Shown here: positions 1-5,718 of the stretch, piece after piece
Layout of the letters: each line of letters begins with the position of its first letter
Position numbering within the stretch: position 1 is the stretch's first letter
From: Microscillaceae bacterium
GTDB taxonomy: Bacteria; Bacteroidota; Bacteroidia; Cytophagales; Microscillaceae
DNA: 5,718 bases
NCBI GenBank assembly: GCA_003449595.1
Contig: DMHB01000168.1
Location: forward strand, 1-5,718
Direction: 5' to 3'
Made by a program: the position numbers and the translations under genes
Notes under the pieces: model-generated
Databases searched by the model: none
What the model was told of the DNA's origin: nothing
What the model saw: only the letters and a program-made list of their open reading frames with translations

Positions 1-137
1 CCGGTGCCCACTACGATGACATCGTACTTGCGCTTGTTCGCAGGATTAACAAGTTTGAGATTGAATTTATGCTTCGTCCACTTTTCAGCTAAAGAACCTT
101 CAGGGATTTTGGCATCTAATTTTTTTTCGGTACTCAT
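1..137 (-). CDS. sdhA: Succinate dehydrogenase/fumarate reductase flavoprotein subunit, N-terminus only (runs off left edge)
   Basis: This is the first 45 codons of the flavoprotein subunit of succinate:quinone oxidoreductase (complex II), which oxidises succinate to fumarate with covalently bound FAD on the cytoplasmic face of the inner membrane. The visible protein begins MSTEKKLDAKIPEGSLAEKW and reaches YDVIVVGTG at about residues 38-46, which is the first strand and start of the GxGxxG dinucleotide-binding loop that holds the ADP part of FAD. The lysine-rich lead (KIPEG, AEKWTKHKFNLKLVNPANKRKY) is the N-terminal style I know from Bacteroidota SdhA. The FAD-linking histidine and the active site lie outside the window. 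The ATG at 135-137 is the only start giving this N-terminus. The gene follows the cytochrome b gene by 33 bp on the same strand, the usual C-A-B order, and has no separate promoter that I can see. Identity is close to certain; the rest of the gene is not visible. Confidence 0.93.
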   Translation of the reverse strand, partial: MSTEKKLDAKIPEGSLAEKWTKHKFNLKLVNPANKRKYDVIVVGT

Positions 138-170
138 ACAATTATGATTTCTGATGGATACAAGCAATTA

Positions 171-887
171 TTAATTTAAAGATTTAAGATACATCAACAA
201 AGGGATAGCCGCATAAGCGGCAGGCACCAAAATGCTGAATAACAAGCCGATGGTTTTGATAAGTCCGTTGTACTTGATATGATTAAGCCCTAAAGTTTGG
301 AAAGCACTTTGAAAACCGTGTGATAAGTGGAAAGCCAATCCTATCATCGCTATCAAGTACAAAACCACCAACCAAAGTTGAGAGAAAGCGGTGGCGGTAA
401 TTTGATATAAATCTTTTACCTTCTGTGTGCCATACGTAGCTTCGGGGGTAAAGCCAAATTTGGCTTGAAACCAGAAGTTTTGTAAATGAACTACCAAGAA
501 AATCAATATAATCGTACCTAAAATACCCATATTGCGTGAAGACCAGGCACTGCTTTTCTCAGGGCGGGAATACGCATAGGCTTGAGGACGTGCTTTGGTG
601 TTTTGCAAAGTAAGTACCAAAGCATAAACAATGTGTAGAAAGATGAAGAAAAAGTTTCCGATGGAAATGGTTTGAATGAGTGGATTGTGCCCCATAAATT
701 CGGCATATTTGTTAAATGCCTCCCCGTTATCACCTTTCAGCAATTGTAAGTTGCCAATGAGGTGTACAACTAAGAACAAAATTAAAAATAAGCCGGTAAG
801 CGCCATAATGAGTTTTCGGCCTAAACTGCTACTCATCATCGCAACAAACCAATTTACTTTTTTGGGAGAAAGGGTCTCTGTTGCCAT
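171..887 (-). CDS. sdhC: Succinate dehydrogenase cytochrome b subunit (b558 family, type B)
   Basis: This is the 238-residue membrane anchor of complex II. It binds two b haems and carries electrons between the flavoprotein/iron-sulfur part and the quinone pool in the inner membrane. Five hydrophobic helices are visible at about residues 25-45, 72-95, 119-139, 166-188 and 207-234. Histidines at 42 (VVHLIGNL), 85 (FLHIVYAL), 134 (VVHLQNFW) and 187 (AFHLSHGF, with H190 close by) fall in helices 1 to 4. This matches the pattern of four axial haem ligands known for the Bacillus SdhC and Wolinella FrdC families. The length fits the b558 single-anchor family, so no separate SdhD is expected. The ATG at 885-887 gives a short cytoplasmic tail (MATETLSPKK) before helix 1. 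SdhA follows after 33 bp, so the two are one operon. A TAAATTTG promoter element lies about 65 bp upstream. Nothing is truncated or unusual. Confidence 0.95.
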   Translation of the reverse strand: MATETLSPKKVNWFVAMMSSSLGRKLIMALTGLFLILFLVVHLIGNLQLLKGDNGEAFNKYAEFMGHNPLIQTISIGNFFFIFLHIVYALVLTLQNTKARPQAYAYSRPEKSSAWSSRNMGILGTIILIFLVVHLQNFWFQAKFGFTPEATYGTQKVKDLYQITATAFSQLWLVVLYLIAMIGLAFHLSHGFQSAFQTLGLNHIKYNGLIKTIGLLFSILVPAAYAAIPLLMYLKSLN

Positions 888-952
888 ATCGTTAAAAAAA
901 TGATTGTATGATTAAAATAATTTGATAAAAAACTTTGTTTGCACTGGAAGCT

Positions 953-960
953 CAAATTTA
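953..960 (-). promoter_or_regulatory. Candidate -7 promoter element of the sdhC-sdhA operon
   Basis: Read on the minus strand this is TAAATTTG, a perfect match to the Bacteroidota sigma-A -7 consensus TAnnTTTG. It sits 65 bp before the sdhC ATG and would give an A/T-rich leader of roughly 60 nt. I do not see a clear TTG/TTTG -33 element at the expected distance, so the call rests on the -7 box, its position and the upstream terminator, which means sdhC needs its own promoter. A chance match in AT-rich DNA is possible. Confidence 0.45.
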
Positions 961-1037
961 AACCTGAATAGGCAGAAATGTTTGAATATGAACTTGTAGT
1001 GCGTATTTTAGATTAATTCTAAATAAGCCATTGTTTC

Positions 1038-1066
1038 AAAGCATAGCCCCCCTGCGAAGGCTATGC
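1038..1066 (-). terminator. Stem-loop, probable intrinsic terminator of the aldo/keto reductase gene
   Basis: GCATAGCC at 1041-1048 and GGCTATGC at 1059-1066 form a perfect 8-bp inverted repeat around a 10-nt loop. It begins 10 bp past the TGA stop of the aldo/keto reductase gene. On the minus strand the second arm is followed by TTTGAAAC, a short and weak U-tract, whereas on the plus strand no T-run follows; this favours minus-strand use. It separates the reductase transcript from the sdh operon promoter at 953-960. The short T-run is the main reason for doubt. Confidence 0.6.
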
Positions 1067-1076
1067 AGGAAGTTGA

Positions 1077-2054
1077 TCAGAACTGAGGGAAGGCGGGTTT
1101 ATTCTGCAAGATACCTTCGATTTTTTCCATCACTTCATCAGTCAATAACGGTACTACGGCCAATGCTTGGAGAGTTTCTTCCAGCTGTGACACCTTCGAA
1201 GCACCGGTGATGGCTGTACTGACATACGGATTTTTCAAAGTCCAAGCCAGTGCCATTTTGGCCATTGAAGTCCCTATTTCTTGAGCTAACTTAGTAAGTT
1301 GGCGTACTTTTTCTAAGTTTTTCTCTACCAAACTCCCATCTCGAAGCCATTCAAACCCTTCTAATCCTAATCGGGTTGCTTCGGGCATACCATCGTTGTA
1401 TTTACCGGTGAGCACCCCGGAAGCCAAAGGCGACCAGATGGTTGTGCCTAACCCTACTTCTTTATATAGCTTGTTGTACTCTACCTCTACCCTATCGCGC
1501 CAAAGCATATGGTACTGTGGTTGCTCCATAGTAGGAGGGATAAGATTGTATTGGCGGGCGACGGTATAAGCTTCTTGGATTTCTTGTGCGCTCCACTCTG
1601 AAGTGCCCCAATACAAAATTTTACCTTGCTGGATAAGATTGTGCATCGTCCACACGGTTTCTTCGATAGGCGTATTCTTGTCAGGACGATGGCAGAAATA
1701 CATATCCAAATACTCGACTTGCAGCCTTTTGAGGGCAGCGTGGCAAGCTTCAACCACGTGCTTGCGATGCAGTCCGTTTTGAGTAGGCTGTTTTCCACCC
1801 CAAAATACTTTGCTGGACACTAAAAAGGTGTCGCGCTTCCAGCCCATTTTTTTAAGGATATTGCCCATCACAATTTCTGACTGACCACGGGCATAAATTT
1901 CGGCATTGTCGAAAAAGTTTACTCCATTATCGTATGCCAATTGCATACATTGCTCGGCAGTGTTGTCTTCTATTTGTTTGCCGAAAGTGATCCACGAACC
2001 AAAAGAAATAGCACTTACTTGTAGCCCCGATTTGCCTAAACGTCTGTATTCCAT
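1077..2054 (-). CDS. Aldo/keto reductase, voltage-gated potassium channel beta-subunit-like (AKR6 type)
   Basis: This 325-residue protein is a soluble NADPH-dependent oxidoreductase with the (beta/alpha)8 aldo/keto reductase fold, expected in the cytoplasm. The full catalytic tetrad is visible: D49 and Y54 (FFDNAEIYA), K82 (SSKVFW) and H122 (FCHRPD). Other AKR6/Kv-beta features are YWGTSEWSAQEIQEA (148-162), PPTMEQPQYHM (173-183), WSPLASGVLTGKY (207-219) and the late cofactor-binding stretch TAITGASKVSQLEE (280-293). The spacing of the tetrad equals that of animal Kv-beta2 (D85, Y90, K118, N158), except that the fourth residue is the ordinary AKR histidine. Bacterial members of this group usually act on aldehydes and ketones, such as methylglyoxal, but the substrate cannot be read from sequence. 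No potassium channel gene lies nearby, so a channel role is not supported. The length is full and the ATG at 2052-2054 starts at the normal MEYRRLGKSGL. It lies 89 bp after the outer membrane barrel gene and ends at a stem-loop terminator. Confidence 0.93.
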   Translation of the reverse strand: MEYRRLGKSGLQVSAISFGSWITFGKQIEDNTAEQCMQLAYDNGVNFFDNAEIYARGQSEIVMGNILKKMGWKRDTFLVSSKVFWGGKQPTQNGLHRKHVVEACHAALKRLQVEYLDMYFCHRPDKNTPIEETVWTMHNLIQQGKILYWGTSEWSAQEIQEAYTVARQYNLIPPTMEQPQYHMLWRDRVEVEYNKLYKEVGLGTTIWSPLASGVLTGKYNDGMPEATRLGLEGFEWLRDGSLVEKNLEKVRQLTKLAQEIGTSMAKMALAWTLKNPYVSTAITGASKVSQLEETLQALAVVPLLTDEVMEKIEGILQNKPAFPQF

Positions 2055-2107
2055 AATAATAATGATGTGTTGTAGATATATTTTGTCAGAGGATAATTTG
2101 TTTCAAG

Positions 2108-2115
2108 CAAATATC
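2108..2115 (-). promoter_or_regulatory. Possible -7 promoter element of the aldo/keto reductase gene
   Basis: On the minus strand this reads GATATTTG, one mismatch from TAnnTTTG, 53 bp before the reductase ATG and inside the 89-bp gap after the outer membrane barrel gene. It is followed by CTTG, as is the better element upstream of the panE-like gene. No good -33 element is seen, and the gene may instead be read from upstream. Weak call. Confidence 0.22.
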
Positions 2116-2143
2116 TGAAAATAAAATCTGATAATACCCTGTA

Positions 2144-3268
2144 TTAAAACGCCTCGCGGAAAGCCAAATAAATACCACTCTGCCCGCCGGTGCCCATTCC
2201 ATAATCTAACCGGATGTTGAGGCGCTCGTCGCGGAACACACTGAACCGAAAGCCCAACCCTCCGATGTATTTAAAATTATCGCTGCTAAACTGGTCGATA
2301 GAAGGCGCGACAACGCCCACTCCTGTAAAGGCCGCCAAACCAAAACGTCCAATCACCCTGCGATACTCGGCCTGCAAAAAGGCAGATTGCCTGTCGCGAA
2401 AGCGGTTTTCGATAATTCCTCGCATCAAATTGACACCGCCCAAACGGGGAAGTTTGTAGAAAGGTATTTCGTCGTTGTAGGTAAAATTGCCAAAAACTTG
2501 ATAAGCAAACACATTTTTATAGCTCCCAATAGAAATGTATTGTCTAATGTCTATCAAGAGGTTATTGAAGTTGTAATTACCCACTGTCCCAAACCGAAGG
2601 GCATCTACCGAAATCTGAAAGCCTTTGGTAGGATACAAGGTATTGTTGCGCGAGTCGTAGCGCACGGTGGCACCTACGCCATCTAAAAAACCACCTTTCA
2701 CACCCAATGGGTTCAATTGTTGTAAGAGGCCACCTTGTTTCAACCCAAAAATATTGTCGTATTGGAGGTCATACGAAAGTCCTGCAAAAAGCTTGTTATC
2801 TGCATCGATCGATTTCACCAAACGACCCGTAGCGCGCACAAAATCATTGCCATAGCGCTCTACATCCTCGGCTCTTGTATCGCTGCCCAAGCCATAGAAA
2901 AAGTCGGGGTATAAAAAAAATCGGAAATACGTGTAAGAATTCCACCCTTTGCCAAACCATACATCGGCCTCGGTGATAAATATCATTTGGTTGTTGAGGG
3001 TGTAAATCAAAATCGGACTGATGTTGATAGGCCGGTAATACTTACTCCGGTTCAGGGTGTCTTTGGTCTGGATAACAAAAGTACCAATTCCTCCAATTTG
3101 GAGGCTCGATTCGGGCGTGAACGACAAAAAAGGAAGTGCCGTAAACCGGAAAGGCTTGTAGTTTTTTATCTGGGTGGTAGTGTCGCTTTGCGCGAATGTT
3201 TTGTTGAAACAGCCTTGCAACAAGTTTATACCCAATAGGCATACCAAAAGGAGTAAAGATTTTTGCAT
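2144..3268 (-). CDS. POTRA-less Omp85/BamA-like outer membrane beta-barrel (bacterial surface antigen domain)
   Basis: This 374-residue protein is predicted to be a transmembrane beta-barrel of the Omp85 (D15 surface antigen) superfamily. A signal peptide occupies about residues 1-27; it could be cut after TFAQ (signal peptidase I), or at the lipobox-like LLQGC with Cys20 (signal peptidase II). Almost all of the mature chain is barrel: alternating aromatic strands from about residue 40, the Omp85-typical YDSRNNTLYPTKGFQ (204-218), LPRLGGVNLMRG (273-284) that matches the conserved loop-6 VRGF region with Arg283, and a last strand ending GIYLAFREAF with C-terminal Phe. No POTRA repeats fit before the barrel, whereas BamA and TamA carry several. 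Short family members of this kind are known in Bacteroidota, but what they transport or insert is unknown to me. The ATG at 3266-3268 gives the complete signal peptide. It lies 62 bp after the panE-like gene on the same strand, so the two may share a transcript. Confidence 0.85.
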   Translation of the reverse strand: MQKSLLLLVCLLGINLLQGCFNKTFAQSDTTTQIKNYKPFRFTALPFLSFTPESSLQIGGIGTFVIQTKDTLNRSKYYRPINISPILIYTLNNQMIFITEADVWFGKGWNSYTYFRFFLYPDFFYGLGSDTRAEDVERYGNDFVRATGRLVKSIDADNKLFAGLSYDLQYDNIFGLKQGGLLQQLNPLGVKGGFLDGVGATVRYDSRNNTLYPTKGFQISVDALRFGTVGNYNFNNLLIDIRQYISIGSYKNVFAYQVFGNFTYNDEIPFYKLPRLGGVNLMRGIIENRFRDRQSAFLQAEYRRVIGRFGLAAFTGVGVVAPSIDQFSSDNFKYIGGLGFRFSVFRDERLNIRLDYGMGTGGQSGIYLAFREAF

Positions 3269-3330
3269 ATCAAAGAAGGAGTAATGGTGGAGTGCTTTTT
3301 TGAACGATGGATTTCATTGACAAGATAAAA

Positions 3331-4356
3331 TTAACTTTTTTGTTGTATTTGTTGCCACAAAGCCTCAGCAGAAAGCCCCGGAGAGCCTTGTTGTGCTTCT
3401 TCTGCTTGGCGCAAAAGAGCCACGATGGTGCTGTTGACCGGTGTTGGCATATTGTGGGCTTGCCCCAGGCGTACAATTTCCCCGTTGAGGTAGTCTATTT
3501 CAGTTCGGCGGCGTTTTTCTAAATCTTCCCACATAGACGATCGGGCTTGTGGGTCAATTTTCACCATTCCTGCGGCGACTTTGAAAAACAAGAAATCAGG
3601 CAAACTTAAAATAGAAGGTGCTAACCAAGGAATCATTTTCCCTAACCGCAGGGGTTTGATTTGGGCAGCTTTCATCATACGCAGGGCTTCGCGCATCGCT
3701 GCGGCTACAATCCGCCGATAGCGCTTGTCTGATAATTCTTCCCGCAAGGGTACTCCCGCCAAGGCATTGATGGCATTGTTGAGGTTAAAAATGAGTTTGC
3801 CCCACAATACCCCCTGTATGTCGGGATGTATGTCGATAGCAAGTTGTGCCAGGTGGAAAGGCGTAACTACTCGTGCTGCATAAGGCGATTGTCCGATGAT
3901 AAGCGAGCCGCTGGTGCCATTATGAAAACTCCCAACCCCGGTTTTAACCACATTAAAAGGCACCATTCCTGCAATGACCTGTGCCTGAGGAAGCAACTGA
4001 CTAATGCGTGCTGCATTGCGCACCCCATTCTGAAAGCTGACCACTACTGTACCCTGTTTGAGCACAGGCTGTAGGCTTAGGCACGCCGATTCGGTATCGG
4101 TACTTTTTACAGTAAGCAACACCACATCGCAATCGGCCAAATGTTCGGGTTGTGTTTCAAAATCGACCTTGGCAGGCGGAATACTGAGTTTGCTGCCATC
4201 CAAAAGGCTCACCGTTAGTCCTTGCGTGGTGAGTTCTTGCCCCAAACTTGCGCGTCCTATGAGGCGGGTGGGTACGTTGCCCGACAAAAGTTTGGCGCCT
4301 AAATAGCACCCAATGCTACCGGCTCCCATAATGCCAATCTGTGGTTTTTGTTGCAT
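3331..4356 (-). CDS. panE: 2-dehydropantoate 2-reductase (ketopantoate reductase, ApbA/PanE family)
   Basis: This family reduces ketopantoate to pantoate with NADPH in the cytoplasm, a step of pantothenate and coenzyme A synthesis. The protein, 341 residues from the start chosen here, has an N-terminal Rossmann fold with IGIMGAGSIGCYLGA (7-21) and the NADPH-side VSFQNGV (106-112). The C-terminal domain has the family core WGKLIFNLNNAINAL (185-199), where Lys187 matches the catalytic lysine (K176 in E. coli), and SSMWEDLEKRRRTEIDYLNG (273-292), where Glu286 matches E256 in E. coli. It is about 40 residues longer than the E. coli enzyme, with the extra length mainly around 240-262 and at the Gln-rich C-terminus. 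I place the start at the ATG at 4354-4356, because the Rossmann glycines then lie at the normal distance. An in-frame ATG at 4423-4425 would add 23 unrelated residues and run through the promoter region. No other pantothenate gene is nearby, so a related 2-keto acid reductase activity is possible. Confidence 0.88.
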   Translation of the reverse strand: MQQKPQIGIMGAGSIGCYLGAKLLSGNVPTRLIGRASLGQELTTQGLTVSLLDGSKLSIPPAKVDFETQPEHLADCDVVLLTVKSTDTESACLSLQPVLKQGTVVVSFQNGVRNAARISQLLPQAQVIAGMVPFNVVKTGVGSFHNGTSGSLIIGQSPYAARVVTPFHLAQLAIDIHPDIQGVLWGKLIFNLNNAINALAGVPLREELSDKRYRRIVAAAMREALRMMKAAQIKPLRLGKMIPWLAPSILSLPDFLFFKVAAGMVKIDPQARSSMWEDLEKRRRTEIDYLNGEIVRLGQAHNMPTPVNSTIVALLRQAEEAQQGSPGLSAEALWQQIQQKS

Positions 4357-4377
4357 ATATCTATCGATTAATCCAAG

Positions 4378-4385
4378 CAAATTTA
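4378..4385 (-). promoter_or_regulatory. Candidate -7 promoter element of the panE-like gene
   Basis: On the minus strand this is TAAATTTG, a perfect match to the Bacteroidota -7 consensus TAnnTTTG and the same 8-mer as the sdhC candidate. It ends 21 bp before the chosen ATG at 4356, giving a leader of about 15 nt. It also lies inside the alternative N-terminal extension up to 4425, which supports the shorter start. No clear -33 TTG is visible. Confidence 0.45.
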
Positions 4386-4406
4386 TGATAAATGCGCGTA
4401 CTTTTT

Positions 4407-4414
4407 TTACTTTG
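4407..4414 (+). promoter_or_regulatory. Candidate -7 promoter element of the glycosyltransferase gene
   Basis: The sequence TTACTTTG followed by CAGCCC, after a run of seven T, resembles the Bacteroidota -7 box TAnnTTTG with one mismatch. It ends 17 bp before the glycosyltransferase ATG at 4432, giving a very short leader of about 10 nt. Its upstream half overlaps the region that would form the panE promoter on the other strand. No convincing -33 box is seen. Confidence 0.35.
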
Positions 4415-4431
4415 CAGCCCTTCATCTCTTT

Positions 4432-5559
4432 ATGGAAATACTTCTTGCTTTCATTATAAGCAGTTTTGGATGGGTATTGCTGGCTTTAGGTTGGCGTTGG
4501 CAAATCTTACAGTTGGCTCACAAACCCACACTCCCTGCCCTAAACCCTACCACCACCTTGGTAGTGGTGGTGGTGGTGCGCAACGAAGCAGCCAATTTGC
4601 CCCAACTGTTAGCATCGTTGCAAGCACAAACTTACCCAAGGCACTTGTGGTCGGTTTGGATGATAGACGATGGCTCGACGGATGGAACAATCCAAGTAGC
4701 CCAACATTTTGAAGCCAACTTCGAACTTCAAATCACTGCTTTGCCGGAAGGCTTGGGCCAATATTCTCCCAAAAAAGCGGCCATCACTTGGGTAATGCCT
4801 CAGTTAACGGCAGAGTTGGTGGTGTGTACAGATGGCGATTGCCAAATGGGCGAGGCGTGGCTGGCCACCGTGGCTGCCTACTACCGGCAAACCCAAGCGC
4901 AATTTATTAGCGCCCCGGTAGGTGTTCTGGGCATAGGTTTGTTGGGCAGGTTTCAGCAAATAGAGCAAGCAGCCTTGGTAGCAGTAGGGGCTGTAAGTAT
5001 GCACCTACAACGTCCCACTATGTGCAACGGAGCCAATATGGCCTATCCAAAAACAGCCTTTGAAGCCGTAGGAGGGTATGCAGGGGTTGACCAATGGGCT
5101 TCGGGCGATGACGAATTTTTATTGGCTAAAATTGCAGGCAAATTTCCGAAAGCCTGCCATTTTTTACCTGCGCGCCAAGCAACGGTATATACGTATGCGC
5201 AAAGTACTTGGAAAGGATTTTTTCAACAACGGAAAAGATGGGCGAGCAAATGGCGTTTTCATAAACACCAAGCGCCTTTGATGATAGGGATTTACCTGAT
5301 GGTTGTGCAAGTTGCCTTGTTGGCAGGCTGGTTTTGGGCAAGCCTATCGACAACAAGTTACTGGATTTGGTGGGCTTTTTTTTTCAAATATGGATTAGAG
5401 TTTTTATTTTTAGCTCAGGTTTTAAGTCGGTACAACTTTAAGAATTACTATTGTTGGATGCCTATTACTCAAATATTTTATCCATTTTATGTACTTGTAT
5501 TTACTGTAGTAGCCCAAGGAAGACAATTTGAATGGAAAGCAAGAAAATTTTACAACTAA
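4432..5559 (+). CDS. Membrane-anchored family 2 glycosyltransferase with QxxRW motif
   Basis: This 375-residue GT-A enzyme is expected to sit in the inner membrane with its catalytic domain in the cytoplasm and to move a sugar from a nucleotide-sugar to a lipid or polysaccharide acceptor. One hydrophobic segment lies at residues 3-20. The GT2 domain follows: strand LVVVVVVRNEAANL (43-56), DDGSTDGT (79-86) for the nucleotide, the metal-binding DGD at 134-136, NGANMAYPK (199-207), the catalytic-base region GDDEFLL (225-231) and QRKRW (266-270), the QxxRW motif shared with cellulose synthase-like and ceramide glucosyltransferase-like enzymes. Three C-terminal membrane segments follow at about 283-302, 308-330 and 343-362. 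All key residues are present, so it should be active. The sugar and acceptor cannot be deduced, and no other envelope or polysaccharide gene is in view. It is divergent from the panE-like gene and is followed after 27 bp by a small regulator-like reading frame. The ATG at 4432 starts directly at the first hydrophobic helix. Confidence 0.9.
   Translation: MEILLAFIISSFGWVLLALGWRWQILQLAHKPTLPALNPTTTLVVVVVVRNEAANLPQLLASLQAQTYPRHLWSVWMIDDGSTDGTIQVAQHFEANFELQITALPEGLGQYSPKKAAITWVMPQLTAELVVCTDGDCQMGEAWLATVAAYYRQTQAQFISAPVGVLGIGLLGRFQQIEQAALVAVGAVSMHLQRPTMCNGANMAYPKTAFEAVGGYAGVDQWASGDDEFLLAKIAGKFPKACHFLPARQATVYTYAQSTWKGFFQQRKRWASKWRFHKHQAPLMIGIYLMVVQVALLAGWFWASLSTTSYWIWWAFFFKYGLEFLFLAQVLSRYNFKNYYCWMPITQIFYPFYVLVFTVVAQGRQFEWKARKFYN
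4549..4578 (+). repeat. GTG codon repeat facing an ACC repeat, inside the glycosyltransferase gene
   Basis: Five consecutive GTG codons (4564-4578) encode valines of the first beta-strand of the GT2 domain. ACCACCACC at 4549-4557 is the reverse complement of GGTGGTGGT at 4566-4574, so the transcript could fold into a 9-bp hairpin with an 8-nt loop. The repeat unit is three bases, so slippage would change the valine count without breaking the frame. It is probably only a codon run in a hydrophobic strand. Confidence 0.5.
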
Positions 5560-5586
5560 GCCAAACGCCCTAATCAATTTAAAACT

Positions 5587-5718
5587 TTGACAGATTTAGA
5601 ATTCGACTTGTTAGATGAACTTTACTTTGTACAACCCTACCAGGTAATCAAAGAGCATTTGGGATGGAGTGAGTCCACGATCCCATAAACCTTGAAAAGT
5701 TTATTGGATAAGTGGTGG
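5587..5718 (+). pseudogene. Start of a small winged-helix-like protein interrupted by an in-frame TAA (runs off right edge)
   Basis: Reading from TTG at 5587 gives LTDLEFDLLDELYFVQPYQV and continues IKEHLGWSESTIP, then a TAA stop at 5686-5688, then TLKSLLDKWW to the window edge in the same frame. The part before the stop is strongly protein-like, and together with the part after it resembles a short DNA-binding-like helix-turn-helix/winged-helix domain: helix FDLLDELYFV, helix QVIKEHLGW, helix STIxxTLKSLLDK. I recall similar small uncharacterised proteins with an LDELYFV core in Cytophagales, but cannot confirm this here. A single C-to-T change (CAA to TAA) would explain the stop, since the frame is kept on both sides; a sequencing error is equally possible. 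No ATG is available, so TTG is the likely start. The gene is 27 bp after the glycosyltransferase stop, with no terminator between them, suggesting co-transcription. If the stop is real, the product is a 33-residue fragment. Confidence 0.45.

Noticed and set aside
1487..1798. 103-codon minus-strand reading frame within the aldo/keto reductase
   Set aside because: It is an out-of-frame shadow of the reductase, Cys- and Ser-rich with no recognisable motif.
2060..2125. Loose inverted repeat (AGATATA...TATCT) between the barrel and reductase genes as a terminator
   Set aside because: The arms are AT-only, mismatched and far apart, and no T-run follows; it is as likely to be chance in AT-rich DNA.
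2387..2686. 99-codon plus-strand reading frame antisense to the outer membrane barrel gene
   Set aside because: The minus-strand barrel has full family landmarks over the same bases; the antisense frame has no domain, start context or neighbour support.
4357..4425. N-terminal extension of the panE-like protein to the upstream ATG at 4423-4425 (23 extra residues)
   Set aside because: The extension puts the Rossmann glycine loop too far from the N-terminus, has no family resemblance, and covers the TAAATTTG promoter element; the ATG at 4356 fits better.
4392..4712. 106-codon plus-strand reading frame overlapping the start of the glycosyltransferase
   Set aside because: It is a different frame of the same strand as a gene with clear GT2 motifs; its translation is rich in Gly, Ser and Pro with no recognisable domain.
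1..5718. A novel defence, mobile or CRISPR-type system
   Set aside because: All full-length genes belong to well-known metabolic or envelope families; there are no direct-repeat arrays, terminal inverted repeats, transposase, integrase, toxin or nuclease motifs, and no shift in base composition marking an island.

Overview
The window looks like chromosomal core DNA from a Bacteroidota species, most likely of the Cytophagales/Cytophagia type. Three things point there. The succinate dehydrogenase is of the Bacteroidota b558 kind, with a five-helix, four-histidine cytochrome b gene immediately before the flavoprotein gene. Shine-Dalgarno sequences are absent before the starts. Perfect or near matches to the Bacteroidota -7 promoter element (TAnnTTTG) lie upstream of several genes. 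The phylum call is fairly firm; the order is an inference from protein style.

Layout, left to right. The first 4.36 kb is entirely minus strand. Reading in the direction of transcription (right to left) it holds a ketopantoate reductase-like gene (panE type, 4356-3331), a POTRA-less Omp85/surface-antigen outer membrane barrel (3268-2144), a Kv-beta-like aldo/keto reductase (2054-1077) followed by a stem-loop terminator, and then the succinate dehydrogenase operon: cytochrome b subunit (887-171) and the N-terminal 45 codons of the flavoprotein SdhA (137 to the window edge). On the plus strand, divergent from panE across a 75-bp intergenic region, is a membrane-anchored family 2 glycosyltransferase (4432-5559). 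Just after it, in the same reading frame, is the beginning of a small winged-helix-like protein that carries an in-frame TAA stop (5587 to the window edge).

How the genes relate. SdhC and SdhA are parts of one enzyme: SdhC anchors the complex in the inner membrane, carries the haems and passes electrons to quinone, and SdhA oxidises succinate. The gap between them is only 33 bp, so they are surely one operon; the iron-sulfur subunit is expected beyond the left edge. The reductase, barrel and ketopantoate reductase genes are co-oriented but have no evident common pathway. The glycosyltransferase and the small downstream gene are probably co-transcribed (27-bp gap, no terminator seen).

No stretch of 300 bp lacks a gene; the longest gap is 189 bp (888-1076), holding a terminator and the sdh promoter. 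I found no tRNA, rRNA, CRISPR array, insertion sequence or phage gene. I do not see evidence for a new biological system here. The points most worth checking are the stop codon inside the small right-edge gene and the POTRA-less barrel with its ambiguous signal peptide.
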